The notes: generated from the sequence alone by a model not told the origin. A stretch of 64,000 nt of DNA from Utricularia gibba (GCA_002189035.1 NEEC01000010.1:124001-188000); one strand, 5' to 3'. Positions 46,234-58,860 are shown, counted from the stretch's first letter. Numbers and translations: made by a program.

Positions 46234-48191
46234 CTATTTACATTGTTCAGAGCGGAAGCTTTGAGAATGGAGAAGCTTGAGCACAAGTTTCTCCAGCCTC
46301 TTTGAACTCAAAGACGGTCTAACAACGTCCTGGCTTCCATACACAGCACAAGGGTTCTTTTCTGGCCCTAAACACCAACCCCGGGTGTGAACTGGCCATC
46401 ATTTCTCCTCAGCAGCCGCCGATCAATCTCTGCATAGATGGGATCGCTTTGTGAAAACTTGTGAGCGAATGGGGATGCACTTTGGAGCATTTCATCGAAA
46501 TGCTTCACTGTCAAATTCATGGGCTCTTCTTTGGGAGGGTCATCCCACTTGACAAAGTGCAAGTCATGGTTAACTGTTGTGTTCTGATAGTCCTTGTGAT
46601 TGCAAACCACAGTATGAAAGTATCCCTCCTGCGACAAGATGAAGTTGGTGTAGTACATCAGAAGTGTACGCGGAAGATTATCCCACCCCCTGATACAGAA
46701 CTCGAGAAATGATCTTGACAGAACAACAAGAGCAGATCCTGAGAAGAAAAAAAAAAAAAAACATTCAGAGGTTTCTGATATAAAACAGCTAGGAGAAAAT
46801 TGATTTCAAACTGCTATAAAACTGATTGGGTCCAAGGAAAACACTAGGCCGATGTAACATAAGGTCTCACTTTTAAGATGCTTAAGTACATTTTGTTATG
46901 AATCAAACAAAATGCTCAACATATCTCCTTCATATGCAAACATTTTCAGCTGTTTCTGAAAACCACGTTTATCCATCACAACACAGACACGCTAAGCGCA
47001 GATGAGATGATAATCTTGCCTAAAGTGTCATGTAATGTGGAAGCAAATGCATAGAAAGAACAATCAGAGGATTGCAGCACAGTAGAAAAAGGTCATGAGT
47101 ACCCGTGAATAGCTTGAAGGAGGCAGGCAAGGATCTCTTCTCCTTGGCCAAGAACACACCAGATCGTTTTGAGTGGTACAATCCGGGATCTATAATTATA
47201 GGCCTGGCCCTTTGGTGCCTTTGAACGACATAATAGGAAATGAGTTGAAAAACCAATAATAACAAAGAAAAGAAAATGACTTCCTGATGTAAGGCTCACT
47301 CTTTCCAACCAATATCACTTGTGTGCTCAATGAAATTCAGATCTCTAGGCAAGTAGGAGAAGATGTGCAGGATGTCTGAAACAAAGGAAACGTGATCACT
47401 CGTAATCAACAACTGAAAAACTTAAAATCCACACCTCAGCAGTTTTTTCACAGACATCAAGAAAAAAAAAATCCACACAAAAGCATATTTGCGCAAAAGC
47501 AGCAAAACAATTCTTCAGCAAGAGAAACACTGCTGCCATTGAGACGGACGTCATTATTCACTGTCTTCAACATGCTCAAACAAAAATAGAGCTGCTAAGA
47601 TAAGGGTAATCGGCACGCATTCCTGTAGACCAATAATCAAACAAGTCCGTGCATTACTGTTAAAAACAACTAACCGTCTTGCGGCATAAGCGGATAATCC
47701 GAAGCTCCGACATTGATAAACCAGTCCCAGCGCTGGGCTTTCCTCAAGAGAATAGCGACGGCGTGCAGTGTTGAGGCCAACATTGTTGGCCCCTTTAAAG
47801 TGATCAAATCGCCCTTGCCCATCACCATTACATTTCTATACCTTCTTATCACCGGTTCTGACTTGACGTACTTTGCAAGTTCCAGCCTTTCTGCTTCAGA
47901 GGCTGCAAAATCCAGGTGGAGTAAATAAAAATTTCTCGGATGATAGAGCGCCAGAAGCAGCCGCTTAATCCTGGCGCTATCTTCGGCGGTCCCCGAAATA
48001 AAGTAAGATAACCGCGGCAACTCAGGTAGCGCTGGGGAATTGGAGGCAAAGGAGGTCCAATTTGGGGAATACGAATGATTGGGCTTGGAAAGAGACAGAA
48101 ACAGGAGAGACATTGCTACAAGAGCGGAAAGGGAGAGCGAAACAAACATGACAGGAAACGAGCATTTCCTTTGAAGGTGAGCTCGCCTCAT
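46234..48191 (-). CDS. GT14 glycosyltransferase (beta-glucuronosyltransferase-like), C-terminal frameshift
   Basis: Four exons on the minus strand: 48191-47675, 47375-47300, 47218-47103 and from 46738. As read, the last exon stops at 46368, giving 359 residues. Type II membrane topology: a short basic N-terminus, a membrane anchor at about 12-34, then the core-2/I-branching family domain with [54 protein letters not shown] and [20 protein letters not shown]. Plant GT14 enzymes act in the Golgi on arabinogalactan proteins, adding glucuronic acid or related sugars. At QFTPG the family normally continues GGWC. Here the frame slips within a run of four G (46379-46382), while the next frame encodes [19 protein letters not shown] and ends at a TAG at 46234-46236, about 47 codons later. 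One base therefore seems to be missing, either in the genome or in the assembly. Start chosen at the first Met before the anchor. Confidence 0.9.
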
Positions 48192-48769
48192 CCCTGGGCT
48201 TTGCTTATATGCCTAGCAATTTTGTGGGTTTCTAGTTTTAATCTGGGGACGACAATGAGGGAGCGGAGAAGCGAAGGAGAAGGTAGGCAGAAGCCGCCAG
48301 AAAGGAAGGGGAGGGGGACCTGGAGAGAGTGGAGGAGGAAAGAGATGGGTGAAGACTTTTAATAACATGTTGCTTGTGTCGTGGACTGGGCACAAGCTTG
48401 CAATAGACGTTGATAGTTTTATCTCCCTCCCGGTCCCTGGCTTTCTTTAATTTGGGATCCCTGAGATCACTTCACTGTGTCGTCCAACTCTGCTAGCTGC
48501 GAGCTGGTTGCTATGTATGCATATTCTCCACTGGCCTTCCCAGCTACCAAGTTTCGTTACTATGTATGGGTGGATCTCTTCTATCCAAAAGAGCGGAGGT
48601 GAAGACTGGGATGGGACTCGGGGGTCGACGATACGATGCACCGGAAGGCCAACCTCAGTAGCTATTCATTGCTTAAAAGCTAAGGGCTGGGCTGGGCAGG
48701 GCAAATAGAGACATCACAAAATACATACAATAAACTGTGCTTTCAACCCAACATCTGCAACACCAGCGG
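48192..48769. other. Region between GT14 and the UNC93-like gene
   Basis: Holds the promoter and leader of the GT14 gene on the minus strand and the 3' flank of the UNC93-like gene. A purine-rich tract on the + strand at about 48250-48350 is pyrimidine-rich on the transcribed side, typical of plant leaders. Open frames here are not protein-like. Confidence 0.45.
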
Positions 48770-50948
48770 TTATGCAGGGACGGCCGATTTGTTTGAGAAG
48801 GCCTTCTCAACATGGAGCGTGAGAAACAGAAAACCCACCATGGAGATGCAGAGGGCCACGATCATGATCACCACCATCATCTGCAACGACAGCGATGTAC
48901 TGATGAAGAACACCACTGCAATAGAAACGCTTTGCCAAAGCTTCAGCTGAGAAAATGCTCCTTCCTGCAACAAAAAATGTACTTGGTGCCATGCATCTTT
49001 CATTTTGTTTCGAAAAGTATACAACCATGGAAGGCATAGCATACCAGGTCATGTTTAAACAGTATTCCATGAAATGCACTCAGCTGTGTCATCAACACTG
49101 CATCCCCGATACCCCAGAGTGCCCCGATGAGAAGCGGGAGAAATGTACCCGGTAGTCCACTGCTTGCACTTTGTGAAACGAAACCCCCGATATTCAGTAT
49201 ACAAAACTTGGTTGGAACTAAAACTTTCAAACACGCAACTTGATCAAATACCCAACCTGTAGCCAAGCAGAAGCCAAAGCAGTACCACAAGTTGGATGAA
49301 AGCTCCAGCAGAGACTATAACCGTTACTGATCGCAAGCCAGACGTAAGCCTTCCTGCAGCTAGTGCAAACTAAGGCAAGGACATCATTTCACAACATGAA
49401 CTCTTCTTTTATCTACTATGCTCGCATGATGTTAGAGAAAACAGGATACTAAATTTCTCACTTACTATAGCATCAAAAATTCCATAGACAGCCATTGCAC
49501 CTCCAACACCACGTTCCCCAAGCGTGGGCTTGACAATTTCTTTGGTATACTCGGCCCTGGAACAGAAAAACAGGCACTTGATTAAATATTGGGATGCATA
49601 TACTGAATCAATAGTTCCCTTACCAAACAAAAGCTTGTTGTAATCCAGAGTATGCCATAAGTGGGATAATCAAAAGGATTTTTATGTCAAGTAATAACTT
49701 GAACACTGACTTCAACAAAAACACAACAGAAGATGACAATGACAATTTGGGGGAAGCATGTATTTCTTCTGTGCTATTTCTGCTACTTAAGAACAACATT
49801 AGAACTATGCCGGAAGTCATGATGATGAGAAACAAAACTAATAGCAATGTCGTGCCACTTGTCCTGCCTCCCTGTAATTGACATCATAAAATGAACATCA
49901 GAAAAATTCGAAAACGAAAGATTAAGGATGAAAAACCCTCAGAAATCTACATCAATAGCAAGTCATTTTAGGCTTTTGTGGTTATGCTGATGAATGCTGT
50001 TACCTCATCATCTCTTAACACAATGAGAGTTATAAGGTTGCCAGAGAACTGCAAGGGATGCCGGTTTTCATGTCATACATCTCAATGTATGGTAGCTATA
50101 AAGATTAGGAGATAACATTCTACACAGAAACTGCGAAGTGGCACCTGGTGAGTTGCAAATATACCCCAAAACTGCCCATTAAAATGACCGACAACTGCTC
50201 CTTCGTTCAACTTATGGTCAGCTGCATGGCTACCAGCAGCAGCGGTAAGATATGTTCCCTGAAGACTGATGCTTTCAGCGAAAGAAAACGTCTAAAGCAC
50301 TAGCAAAAAAGTGAAATAAAAGGAACAATGAGTCAAACCTCGCCAACCCAGATTATTGAAGCTGCAAACCCAAGGTATACAGAAGCTGGCACCAAGGTAT
50401 ACCTACAAATGGATCACATAAAAAAACAAGAGGAACGCATAACCACAGAAGAAACAATATGAAAAAATAGAGAAAAAGATGGTTATCACACAGCTAATCA
50501 GGGATGCGATAAATATATACCACGAGGGCTTCAAATTTGCCGCCACGAACAACCAGTATCCAGTTGTACCAAGTACCAAGGCCTTCTTTGGTTTCAGCTT
50601 TCTCACCACCAAAGAGGAAAATAGTGAAAAAACCGCGAAAGAAACGTACAAAATTCCCAGAGATATAGTTCCCAAATCCCCATCCTGGATAGAGAAAATA
50701 AACGCATGAAGGATATGCATTTTAATCAGAGGTTCATGGAAAGTAATGAATCGACCAACATCATAAGTCGAAAATCCGAAGCATCTTACATTGTTGATCG
50801 TGCTTTCCAAATTCTGAACAGCCCCAAACGCCAAGAAAACCAGAAGAAAAGCCCAGCACAAAATGTGAAGGTCTCTTTTGTGGTTGGGAAGCTGAGATTG
50901 GGGATGACCTTGTTCACTAAGCAGAGGGATATCCTCTTCAATTGCCAT
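48770..50948 (-). CDS. UNC93-like membrane protein (MFS-type)
   Basis: Ten exons on the minus strand: 50948-50790, 50684-50521, 50402-50339, 50258-50145, 50048-50004, 49871-49624, 49556-49466, 49369-49257, 49168-49045 and 48964-48770. They sum to 438 codons plus stop with GT-AG borders, near the size of plant UNC93-like proteins (about 460). After a short acidic cytosolic N-terminus, the first span is ILCWAFLLVFLAFGAVQNLE. Diagnostic segments are LGILYVSFAVFSLFSSLVV, YLGFAASIIWVGEGTYLTAA, GHFNGQFWGIFATHQFSGNL and LIGALWGIGDAVLMTQLSAF. About ten to twelve hydrophobic spans are visible. The animal family includes a potassium-channel regulator and a Toll-receptor chaperone; in plants, links to potassium homeostasis and abscisic acid signalling have been described. 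No transport substrate can be inferred. The frame is intact. Confidence 0.92.
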
Positions 50949-52979
50949 GGTTCAGGAAAAGTAGTGCAAAACCTTCCAACTCCAATTGCTCACATAATCA
51001 TAACAACTGGTATAATGGAGTCTCTGAACCCCAACTGGTAGACAGAAAAAGTATTGTACGCCTCATCTACCCCAATCCGATGAAAGGGACTCTTCTTACC
51101 CAACCATCTTCATCTTCTCCGTGCTGAGCGCCATTGAAAAAAAAAAAAAAAAAACCTTCTCCGAGCTGAGTTTTATCTCCAGCCTGAATAATTCGGCGTT
51201 GCAGCATGTTCCTGCTACGGTTGATTTATTTGGTTGGGTCAATTGTGAGATTCCTTTGGATCCAAGGGCCCAGTCTAAGTCAGCGGAAATACTATTTTAA
51301 CTAAATATATATGACCTTTTCATTATTTGTACATCAAATGTGTTCTAAATATTAAATGTTCCTGCTTCGGTTGATTAAATATTTTTTTACATCAAATGTG
51401 ATATATTAAGGTGTATGTGCATATATATCAATCACCAAATAAAAAATGTTATTGAAACTCTAAATATGTTTAATGATTTTATCCCAAATATATATAATTT
51501 GATTCACTTCATATATGTTTAGATATTTATATTTAGTATACTAAACATGATATATGCTTGTTCCCAAATTATATAGTAAAAGTTTTCAACTCTAAATGAG
51601 CTTCACATCTCGGTATCCAATCTCTTCCTCAAAATCCTTTTCTTATGAGTTTGTGTTCAGTTTATCTAAATTATTAGGCTAAAAATAATATTAAATATAA
51701 AACACTTATCAAATAGCACGCGAATCATAAACCCAATTAAACTCATGTATTAAATAGAGCATGCCGTACGCACATGAGCAAACCCACTTACAAAATGTTA
51801 AAAGTTTACACAAATATTTTTTTATAAAATAGTTTTTTTTTATTTTATCATTAATTGATTTAAAAAATATAAATATAAATATAAATACTAAGATATTTAT
51901 TAGTGAAATTATTTGTTTCATGTAATATATTTAATATTTTAATAAATTTAGTTTTTTTGTATCTTTATGAATAAATATGAATTAAATTAATAATTTAATC
52001 TATATTATGTTTTCTAATTTAAGTGTTAACATCATCATGATGGAATAAATCAAATCTAATATATATAAAATCGATAAACGACAACATATGAGGAGAGGAC
52101 ATTGTGAATCAATATTGGCATCTACAATCTTTAGATTTACGGTGTAGTTTGTATTATTTATTCATTGTGAATCAATATTGTGATCTGTATGGTTTAATTT
52201 TTTTACTCATGATTTAAAGTAAAAATTAAAAAAAAAACTATTTATAAGTTAATTCAACTTTTATTTTTTTTAACTTCAACTTCTACTTTTATTTATTAAC
52301 TACTTATTATATTTTACACTACAATCAATTTATTTGTTTACTAAGTAGAGGCTTATTGAAAAATTTTCCAAACCCTACTCTTTCTAGAGAATAGCACTTT
52401 CCATTTGGCACCATGATTCATAATAAAAATGGGTTATGCATTTACGTTCGCACCTTGAAGTAATTTGACATTTATGAATGATGTTCTTTTCTCTTATTTT
52501 GAAGAAAAATATTATTGTTAAGTTATTATATATTTTTACATTGTGTTTTTGTATATTGTTGTCCAAAAATTGTAGAAAGCAAAGTTGCTGTGTGATGGAA
52601 GATTTCCATGCGAAAAGGACATTAATTTCATAACTTATGTATAAGCATGAATCATGGTGGGTGGAACACTGACATTACATACTTTATAATATGTCAAAAT
52701 TTATTGTGATAATTAGAAAGGTTGCTTGCACGAATGAAAAAGTTTAATGCACAAGAAAGATAGAAAAAATGAAAAAATTTTAGCATGTGAATTAAAGTAG
52801 ACTTCGAATTCATGAGATAAAAATTTTCACATTTTCACATTTTTCCTACTTTTGTTCTTCCTCTCCTCATCGCAAGAAGTCTTTTATTTTTCCATTTTCA
52901 TTTCTATTTATCATGGCAATTTGTGGCAAGTTGTTTTTAATTTTTGAGAATTAATGAATTTTCATTCAATATCTTAAGC
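50949..52979. other. Promoter flank of the UNC93-like gene, then AT-rich intergenic DNA
   Basis: 50949-51290 is the likely promoter and leader of the UNC93-like gene, with an A run of about 19 bases at 51134-51152. 51300-52979 is AT-rich; TGTTCCTGCT(A/T)CGGTTGATT occurs at both 51208 and 51357, a small duplication. No gene seen. Confidence 0.45.
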
Positions 52980-53420
52980 ACAAACTCTTGGTTATTTATT
53001 GAATCTCTTTTGGATTTTGTATATTTTCACGTATAATATTACAATCTTTCTATAATACCTATTAATCATGGTCCATGAGCAGTTGGTTACTATTTGCAAA
53101 TTTTGATGCAAAGCAAGATGAATATTATCACTTCTAACCCTATTGATTTCAAGAAGATAGAGAATTATATGTGATCGAGTTATTTCGTTAATGGATAAGT
53201 AGAAATTTCGTATCATGGCTATTGACCATTGATAGCAACTAGACATAAACATAGAATTCATTTCTGAAGTCAATTGACAACAATTGTCTTGTACTCAATT
53301 GTCTAAAAGGGAACAACCTAAGACTATTTTCATTCATTTTTGTAAAAGAGTGTAACATAGAATAAGATACTCTTTGCTCCTATAACTAGTTAATCGAAAG
53401 AATCCAATGGAAACCGAGCC
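52980..53420 (+). repeat. Highly diverged relative of the 57780-58860 LTR-like repeat
   Basis: Weak collinear similarity to 58160-58560: ATTACAATCTTTCTATAATA, AATCATGG, TACTATTTGCAAATTTTGAT followed by GCAAAGCAAGATGA, and AGAGTGTAA with CTCCTATAACT. Too diverged to define ends. Confidence 0.4.
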
Positions 53421-53683
53421 AATGAAAAACAAATAAAAAAATAGACTCTTTTTTTTTCCAATAATTGCTTTCTTGAATCAAGATCCATTACTTTAATTTC
53501 ATTTCAGGTTTCATTATTTTAAACCACTATGACAAACCTATGAGAATTTGTAATAAGTTAGTACAAAATATTTTTCATAAAAACTTGACTTCCTTAGATT
53601 GATATTCATAGTATGCTTAATTGTGTTTTACGTTTTTATAATAAAAATTTATTAAGGAAAGAGCATGCAACAAGTAGAGGCCA

Positions 53684-54440
53684 ATAGAATCAAATAAATC
53701 TAATTTTATTAACCTTTCAAATGTAGAGTTAAGTTTAAAGTAACTTATAAAACTTAATAAAATAAAATTGAAAAATCATATTGATTGATATGCATTAACT
53801 TAAATCTTCTTGAATGACTTAGTACATTAACATTTTAGAATAAAAAACAAAGTGAGCACACTCCTCTAAAATCTATGAGACATCATATTTTGTATTTAGT
53901 AAAAATAAAGTTGATACTTTGCTATATTGTTACTTGCAATCATAGACCTTTCTAGTATGTTTAATTAAAAAATATAATCAATTGTAACAATGGTGATAGT
54001 GTTTGACCAATATTATTCTAATAAAAAGGGTAATGACATTATATCTGCAAATTACATTTCATAATGATTTATTTCATAGTTGTTTTTAAGTACTCTAGTT
54101 TTGTATTTTTTTTAATTGCTTTTCTTGATGTGTTTCTAATTCTAAATATCTCCCAAAATGAATCCAAAACTATCTATCCAATGCACCATAATTAATCGAA
54201 GATTGATTCAACTCTATATTTACTAAATAGGAAATATGATGTCTTATAGATTTTAGAGGAGTGTGTTCACTCTGTTTTTTATCCTAAAATGTTAATGTGC
54301 TAAGTCGCTCAAGATGATTTAAGTTGATGCATATCAATCAATATGATTTTTCAATTTTATCTTCGTAAGTTTTCCAAGCTACTTTAAACTTAACTCTATA
54401 TTTGAAAGTCTAATAAAATTAGATTTATTTGATTCTTTTT
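53684..54440. mobile_element. Foldback-type element with inverted arms of about 215 bp
   Basis: The left arm, 53690-53905, starts AGAATCAAATAAATCTAATT and is matched in reverse complement by the right arm, 54225-54440, ending TTAGATTTATTTGATTCT. Shared inner blocks are ATCATATTGATTGATATGCA and CTCCTCTAAAATCTATGAGA. The spacer of about 320 bp has no coding signal. This shape fits a foldback or long-TIR MITE. No clear target duplication could be seen. Confidence 0.7.
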
Positions 54441-54444
54441 TAGT

Positions 54445-55410
54445 CTTCAAACATAGAGAGTTGCTTTTTTAGTGAAAAGTGAAGTTATATCGAATACAAC
54501 TGTCATGATTTGTAAATGAGTTTATAAAATAAAAGGTGGTAGAAATGTAAATGATGAAACTTGAGAAAGTGAATTGTAAACAAACAACATAAATGAATTT
54601 GAGCGATAAACTTGAAATAAAGAGAAATTTTTTGGGATTAGAATTCTGCCTAACTACGTTCGTCGCATCTTCATTCTTCTTTGATCTTCTTGAGTATTCG
54701 GTTATAGGAGTAATGTATTGCATACCCTCCCTTACAATCTCTTGCAAGAAAACACGGGAATAGCCTGATGTTGCTCCCCATTGGATGAACGAGAAGATAA
54801 GTGGTCTTGTCACCATACCTTCATGATCGAATTGCATGTGTATACCCGAGTATTACCAATGACCCAATGAGTCCAAATACGAGGTCACTATCTGTCCATT
54901 GATCCTGAAGTACGGCCACAAACAAAACGTTATTTCCTTCCAACTAAATTTGCAGTCAATAATTAGCTAATCATGAATCTTGAATAACGGGGCTATTATA
55001 GAAAAATTGAAACATAATCACAAGGAGACATACGGAATCGATCAGATTTCAAGAAGAAGTGGAGATTGACTAACGAAACGTAGAGTTGGGAGTCTTCCAC
55101 CCCGGAAATAAGAGTTTCTAGCCACAAATGGACCATACAAAATAGGAAAATGAAAGTAATTTCTAGAGAAAAGCTAGAGGAAAATTCTATGAATAAATAA
55201 AACTAAAGTCTAAAACTAGAATTGAAACTGAATTGAAAAATCCTTTTGTCTGAGGCATCGTGTACCACTAATTCTACTATGATCTTGAGTATCTTGGAAG
55301 AGATCTTCTGCTCTGGCAATAGTATACTAATGATTTCTTTTATCAAAGACTCTTATGTACCACACATTAAGGATTATCATTAGGCATTTACATTGTCCTA
55401 GAAATCAAGG
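54445..55410 (-). repeat. LTR-like repeat, left member of an inverted pair
   Basis: Reverse complement of 57780-58860 with moderate divergence. Shared blocks, read on the minus strand, are CCTAATGATAATCC-like text, TTTTCCTCTAGCTTTTCTCT, TTATTCAAGATTCATGATTA, GGACTCATTGGGTCATTGGT and GGGAGCAACATCAGGCTATT. No protein is encoded. The pair brackets a copia gag fragment and part of an Athila LTR. Confidence 0.75.
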
Positions 55411-55740
55411 AAGAGTCAGTTCATGAAGATCTGTTTTGTGACCATGTGATGCTTACTTTCTTACATTTCCTACCACGTGTTCTCCCCTAACAAAATTTAA
55501 ACAAAGCTAGAAAAAATATTAGATAAAACACATGAATTAGGATAATTGCTTTAATCTAAAACTTTTTATTATAAACCCACAATTTGATAATATTTAAGCA
55601 TGAAAAATAACTCAAAAGATGGTGACAAAATCACACTTAACACCTCATCACCATCATCCCCCTATGTCATGTTAACATTGATTTTGGGAGGTTCATTTTT
55701 AGGTTTTTCAATCTTCCTATACTTGCATTGTGATGCAAAA
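55411..55740. other. No gene seen
   Basis: AT-rich DNA between the LTR-like repeat and the copia gag fragment. A 61-codon open frame at 55600-55785 has a hydrophobic middle but no recognised family, and overlaps the gag remnant on the other strand. Confidence 0.35.
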
Positions 55741-56330
55741 TCAATGCCTCTTTTTCTTTTTGATACCATCGTTAGTCGGAACTAAGACAATGTGAGAACC
55801 AGAATCAAACTTTTTCAAGCGAGATTTGTACCTTCCTTCGTCATTCTTGAGGATATTCAAGTGATATTCATGATTGATAGGCTTCTTCACAATTTTCCTA
55901 TACCTTTTTTCAATTGCTATGTGATTGATTAAGTGATCCAATGTCATTTTGCGATTAGATTGATGAATCCGTGCCTTGCAATCATCCCATTTTTTTGGTG
56001 ACTTGTGGATTAATGAATCAGTGATAAACTCCAAAGGAAGATTAATGGTTTGAGCAATCATGTTGTTCAAGAGATGATGGAATTAGTTGATCTCAACAAC
56101 CACCTTCCTGTCATCAAACATCTCTTACTGCAGAAAATTGATGGTTGAAAATTAAGATTCAACAGCCTCCACAACAATGGTTTTAGAATTCTCCACTACT
56201 TGTTTGGTGACATCGAGGCCTTGGGCGACATATGCATATTTGACAATTCAAAGATTCGATTTTTCAAGCATCTAAAGTTTTGGCCATCGAAAGATTTGAT
56301 CTTTCTAGTGTTAGGGAAATGTCGATCAAT
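55741..56330 (-). pseudogene. Copia gag fragment (UBN2-type)
   Basis: On the minus strand, MFDDRKVVVEI is followed after frame breaks by FHHLLNNMIAQTINLPLEFI, IHKSPKKWDDCKARIHQSNR and KMTLDHLINHIAIEKRYR. This order matches the copia gag domain (Q.H..QK....I.....PL...F....I..KLP.SW..F......K...MSL..LI..L.IEE..R). Stops upstream and loss of the zinc knuckle and pol make it a relic. Confidence 0.7.
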
Positions 56331-56649
56331 GACCAAATGATTCAACGACAATCTTACTTAGTACTTGGGGATAAGTTTAATGTAATTGTAGCATAATGTG
56401 ATAACACATTATTTTTTTAATTTTATGATATGAAAATTATAACTTTTTGATTATTTTTTGAGTATTCATTTCATGGTTTTAGCTATTTTGTCAAATTTAG
56501 GAATAGATATGATTTTGTTTGTATATGGACTAAATCAAGATTTATCCCATTCTATATTATTAACTTCTATTTGAGTAGTACTAAGATCTTAAAGTCAAGT
56601 AGGAGCAAGATAGAAATTTCATGCAAGCAACTATTTAGTAGAATGAGAA
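56331..56649. other. No gene seen
   Basis: AT-rich DNA between the copia fragment and an old Athila-type LTR. Nothing recognised. Confidence 0.35.
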
Positions 56650-57128
56650 GCATAGAAAGAGGGGACAATGAGTGAACTTTCGCTGTAGCAAACTGCAAGT
56701 TTGAGGCAGGAATAGTGCAGTTATCAAGAACAATACCTACATTGAAGAAAGAGAAGAAAAAATATTTTGAAAGGGAAAGAATAAAAAAGAGAGAGCTTTA
56801 GTGAAAAATACACAAAAGGAGGCTTCAGCAACGAACAACAAGAGAGAAGAAGGAGATTTTTTCAGAAGGAAGACCTCATACTTGAAGAACAACATAAAAA
56901 AAATTAGTTCAGTGCTAGTGTTCTAGATTATTACTTTGTTTTTTTTAATTTGCTAGAAAATTATTTCTTATGATTGTTTATTTTACGATGTTCATGATAT
57001 TTTTATCAGTTTATTGAAAATTCCTTAAAATATGAAAAGGTGATGCGATTAGGGTTTATGTGATAATCTATTATTATGTACCTTAGCTTTCGTTTCTAGT
57101 ATCTCTAATGTAGATCTAAGGTGAGGGA

Positions 57129-57144
57129 GGGGGGGGGGGGGGGG
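57129..57144 (+). repeat. Run of 16 consecutive G
   Basis: An uninterrupted G16 tract preceded by GAGGGA. Long G runs are rare in AT-rich plant DNA, are prone to slippage in replication and sequencing, and could form G-quadruplexes. The exact length should be taken as uncertain. Confidence 0.8.
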
Positions 57145-57779
57145 ATAAATAACAATGCAACTCAAAAGTTTGATGTAGAAGTAGATCAACGAATCAAGAT
57201 AGGTATAGTAGATATTAGTTTTGGGTATAACCATTAGAATCGAGTAGACTTAGTTTTATCTATTTTGCATGCGAGTAGATTTAAGTGTGAAATTGGTGAT
57301 GACATTAGGGATTGATTTAGCCTAAAACATAAGAAACAAGTTAGGTAGACTAGAGTGGTTTAGAGCATGCACATAGACAAAACCTGTATTTATTTTTTCT
57401 ATGTTGAGATATTTGATTTTATTTATTGAATTGTCTAATGCTATTAGTTTGACTTTGGACTAAGAGTCACATTTATTCAATAAACTTGCATCTAATAGAA
57501 ACACATAGCAATTACTTTCTTCTTGATGTTAAGTGTCATTTTCTTACTATCTTTTAGGTCGTTTTTATCTCTAAATATGATTAAAGTTATTTAATTAGAA
57601 GTTTATAATATAAAATTTAAATTTTTATCTAGATTAAAGTAATTTTATTAAATCTTATATTTCATCTAATATTTTTTTTCTAGTTTTATTTAAGTTTTTA
57701 TAGAGGCGAACACGTAGCAGAAAATGGGAGAAAGAAAGCAGCAAGTGGTAAAAAAAAATAGATCTTCCCGAATTGACAT

Positions 57780-58860
57780 CTCCTTGATTTTGGGAAGTAT
57801 GCAGATGCCTAATGATGAGTGTTGATGTGCGGTACATGAGAGTCTCTAATAGATAAAATCATTAGTGTACTAGTGTCAGAGTATAAACTTTCATATAAGT
57901 TACTCCAATTCACAGTAGATCTAAGTGAACACAAAAACTCAAACTTTCATTAAAGTTCACTTCAATTCAGACATTCAGCATTCAATTCCAGTTTTCGTTA
58001 GACTTAGTTTATCTTTCTAGAGTATTTTCCTCTAATTTGTCTCTAGAACTTTGTTTTTATTTTCTTAGTTTGTATTGTGGTTGCGGCTGGAAACTTCTGT
58101 TTCTGGGTTGGGATACTCCCAAATCAATGTTTCATTAGTTGGTCTTCATTTTTTCTTTGAATCTGATCGGGTTCCGTATGTCTTCACACAACTATATTAT
58201 AGTCTTTTTATAACAGTCCCCTTATTCAAGATTCATGGTTAGTTGATCAATACCTGCAAGTTTTGAAGAGGAGCAAGATGAAAAACACCAACTCATGCTT
58301 TTTTAGCAGGAGGGAGATAACATTTTGTCTATAGCCGTACCTTTGAATCAATGGATAGATAGTAACTTGATATTTGGGCTCATTGGGTCATTGACAACAC
58401 TCGAGTACATGCGCACAATTCGACCATGAATGTATAACTGCATGACCTCTTATCTTCACGTTCGTCCAAGGAGGAGCAACATCAGGTTATTCCTGTGCTT
58501 CTTGCAAGAGAGTGTAAGGGAGATAGACAATTTCTTACTCCTATAACTGAGTACTCAAGAGGATCAGAGAAGGGTGGAGATATGACAAATCTAGTTGGGT
58601 AGGATTTCAATCTTGGGAACATTCTCTTTATTTAAGGTTTATCTTTTAAAGTTTATTTTCGTTGTTTGTTTACAATCCTCTTATTTACTTACTCAATCTT
58701 TATAAATTATGTTTCTTGCACCTTTTACTTTACAAACTATTTACAAATCGTGACACTTGTATTCAGTGTAATTTTAACTTTCACTAAAAAACAACTCCTT
58801 GTGTTCGACACCTGTACTACGCTTTTGTGTTTTATAAATTTTAAAAATATTTAAAATTTG
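57780..58860 (+). repeat. LTR-like repeat, right member of an inverted pair
   Basis: Matches the reverse complement of 54445-55410. It is inserted between two parts of an Athila-family LTR, so it is younger than that LTR. The right end is near TTGTTGTCGAAACGACATTTATCA at about 58858-58881, where TGTCG/CGACA forms a small palindrome. Confidence 0.7.

Noticed and set aside
47392-47589. Open frame on the + strand within the GT14 gene
   Set aside because: Falls in the first GT14 intron; composition is intron-like.
48807-49079. Alternative 90-codon minus-strand frame overlapping the last UNC93 exons
   Set aside because: It reads a different frame through exon 10 and the preceding intron; the UNC93-like protein explains the region.
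55600-55785. Small membrane protein
   Set aside because: Short, hydrophobic by composition, overlaps a copia gag relic on the other strand and has no family match.
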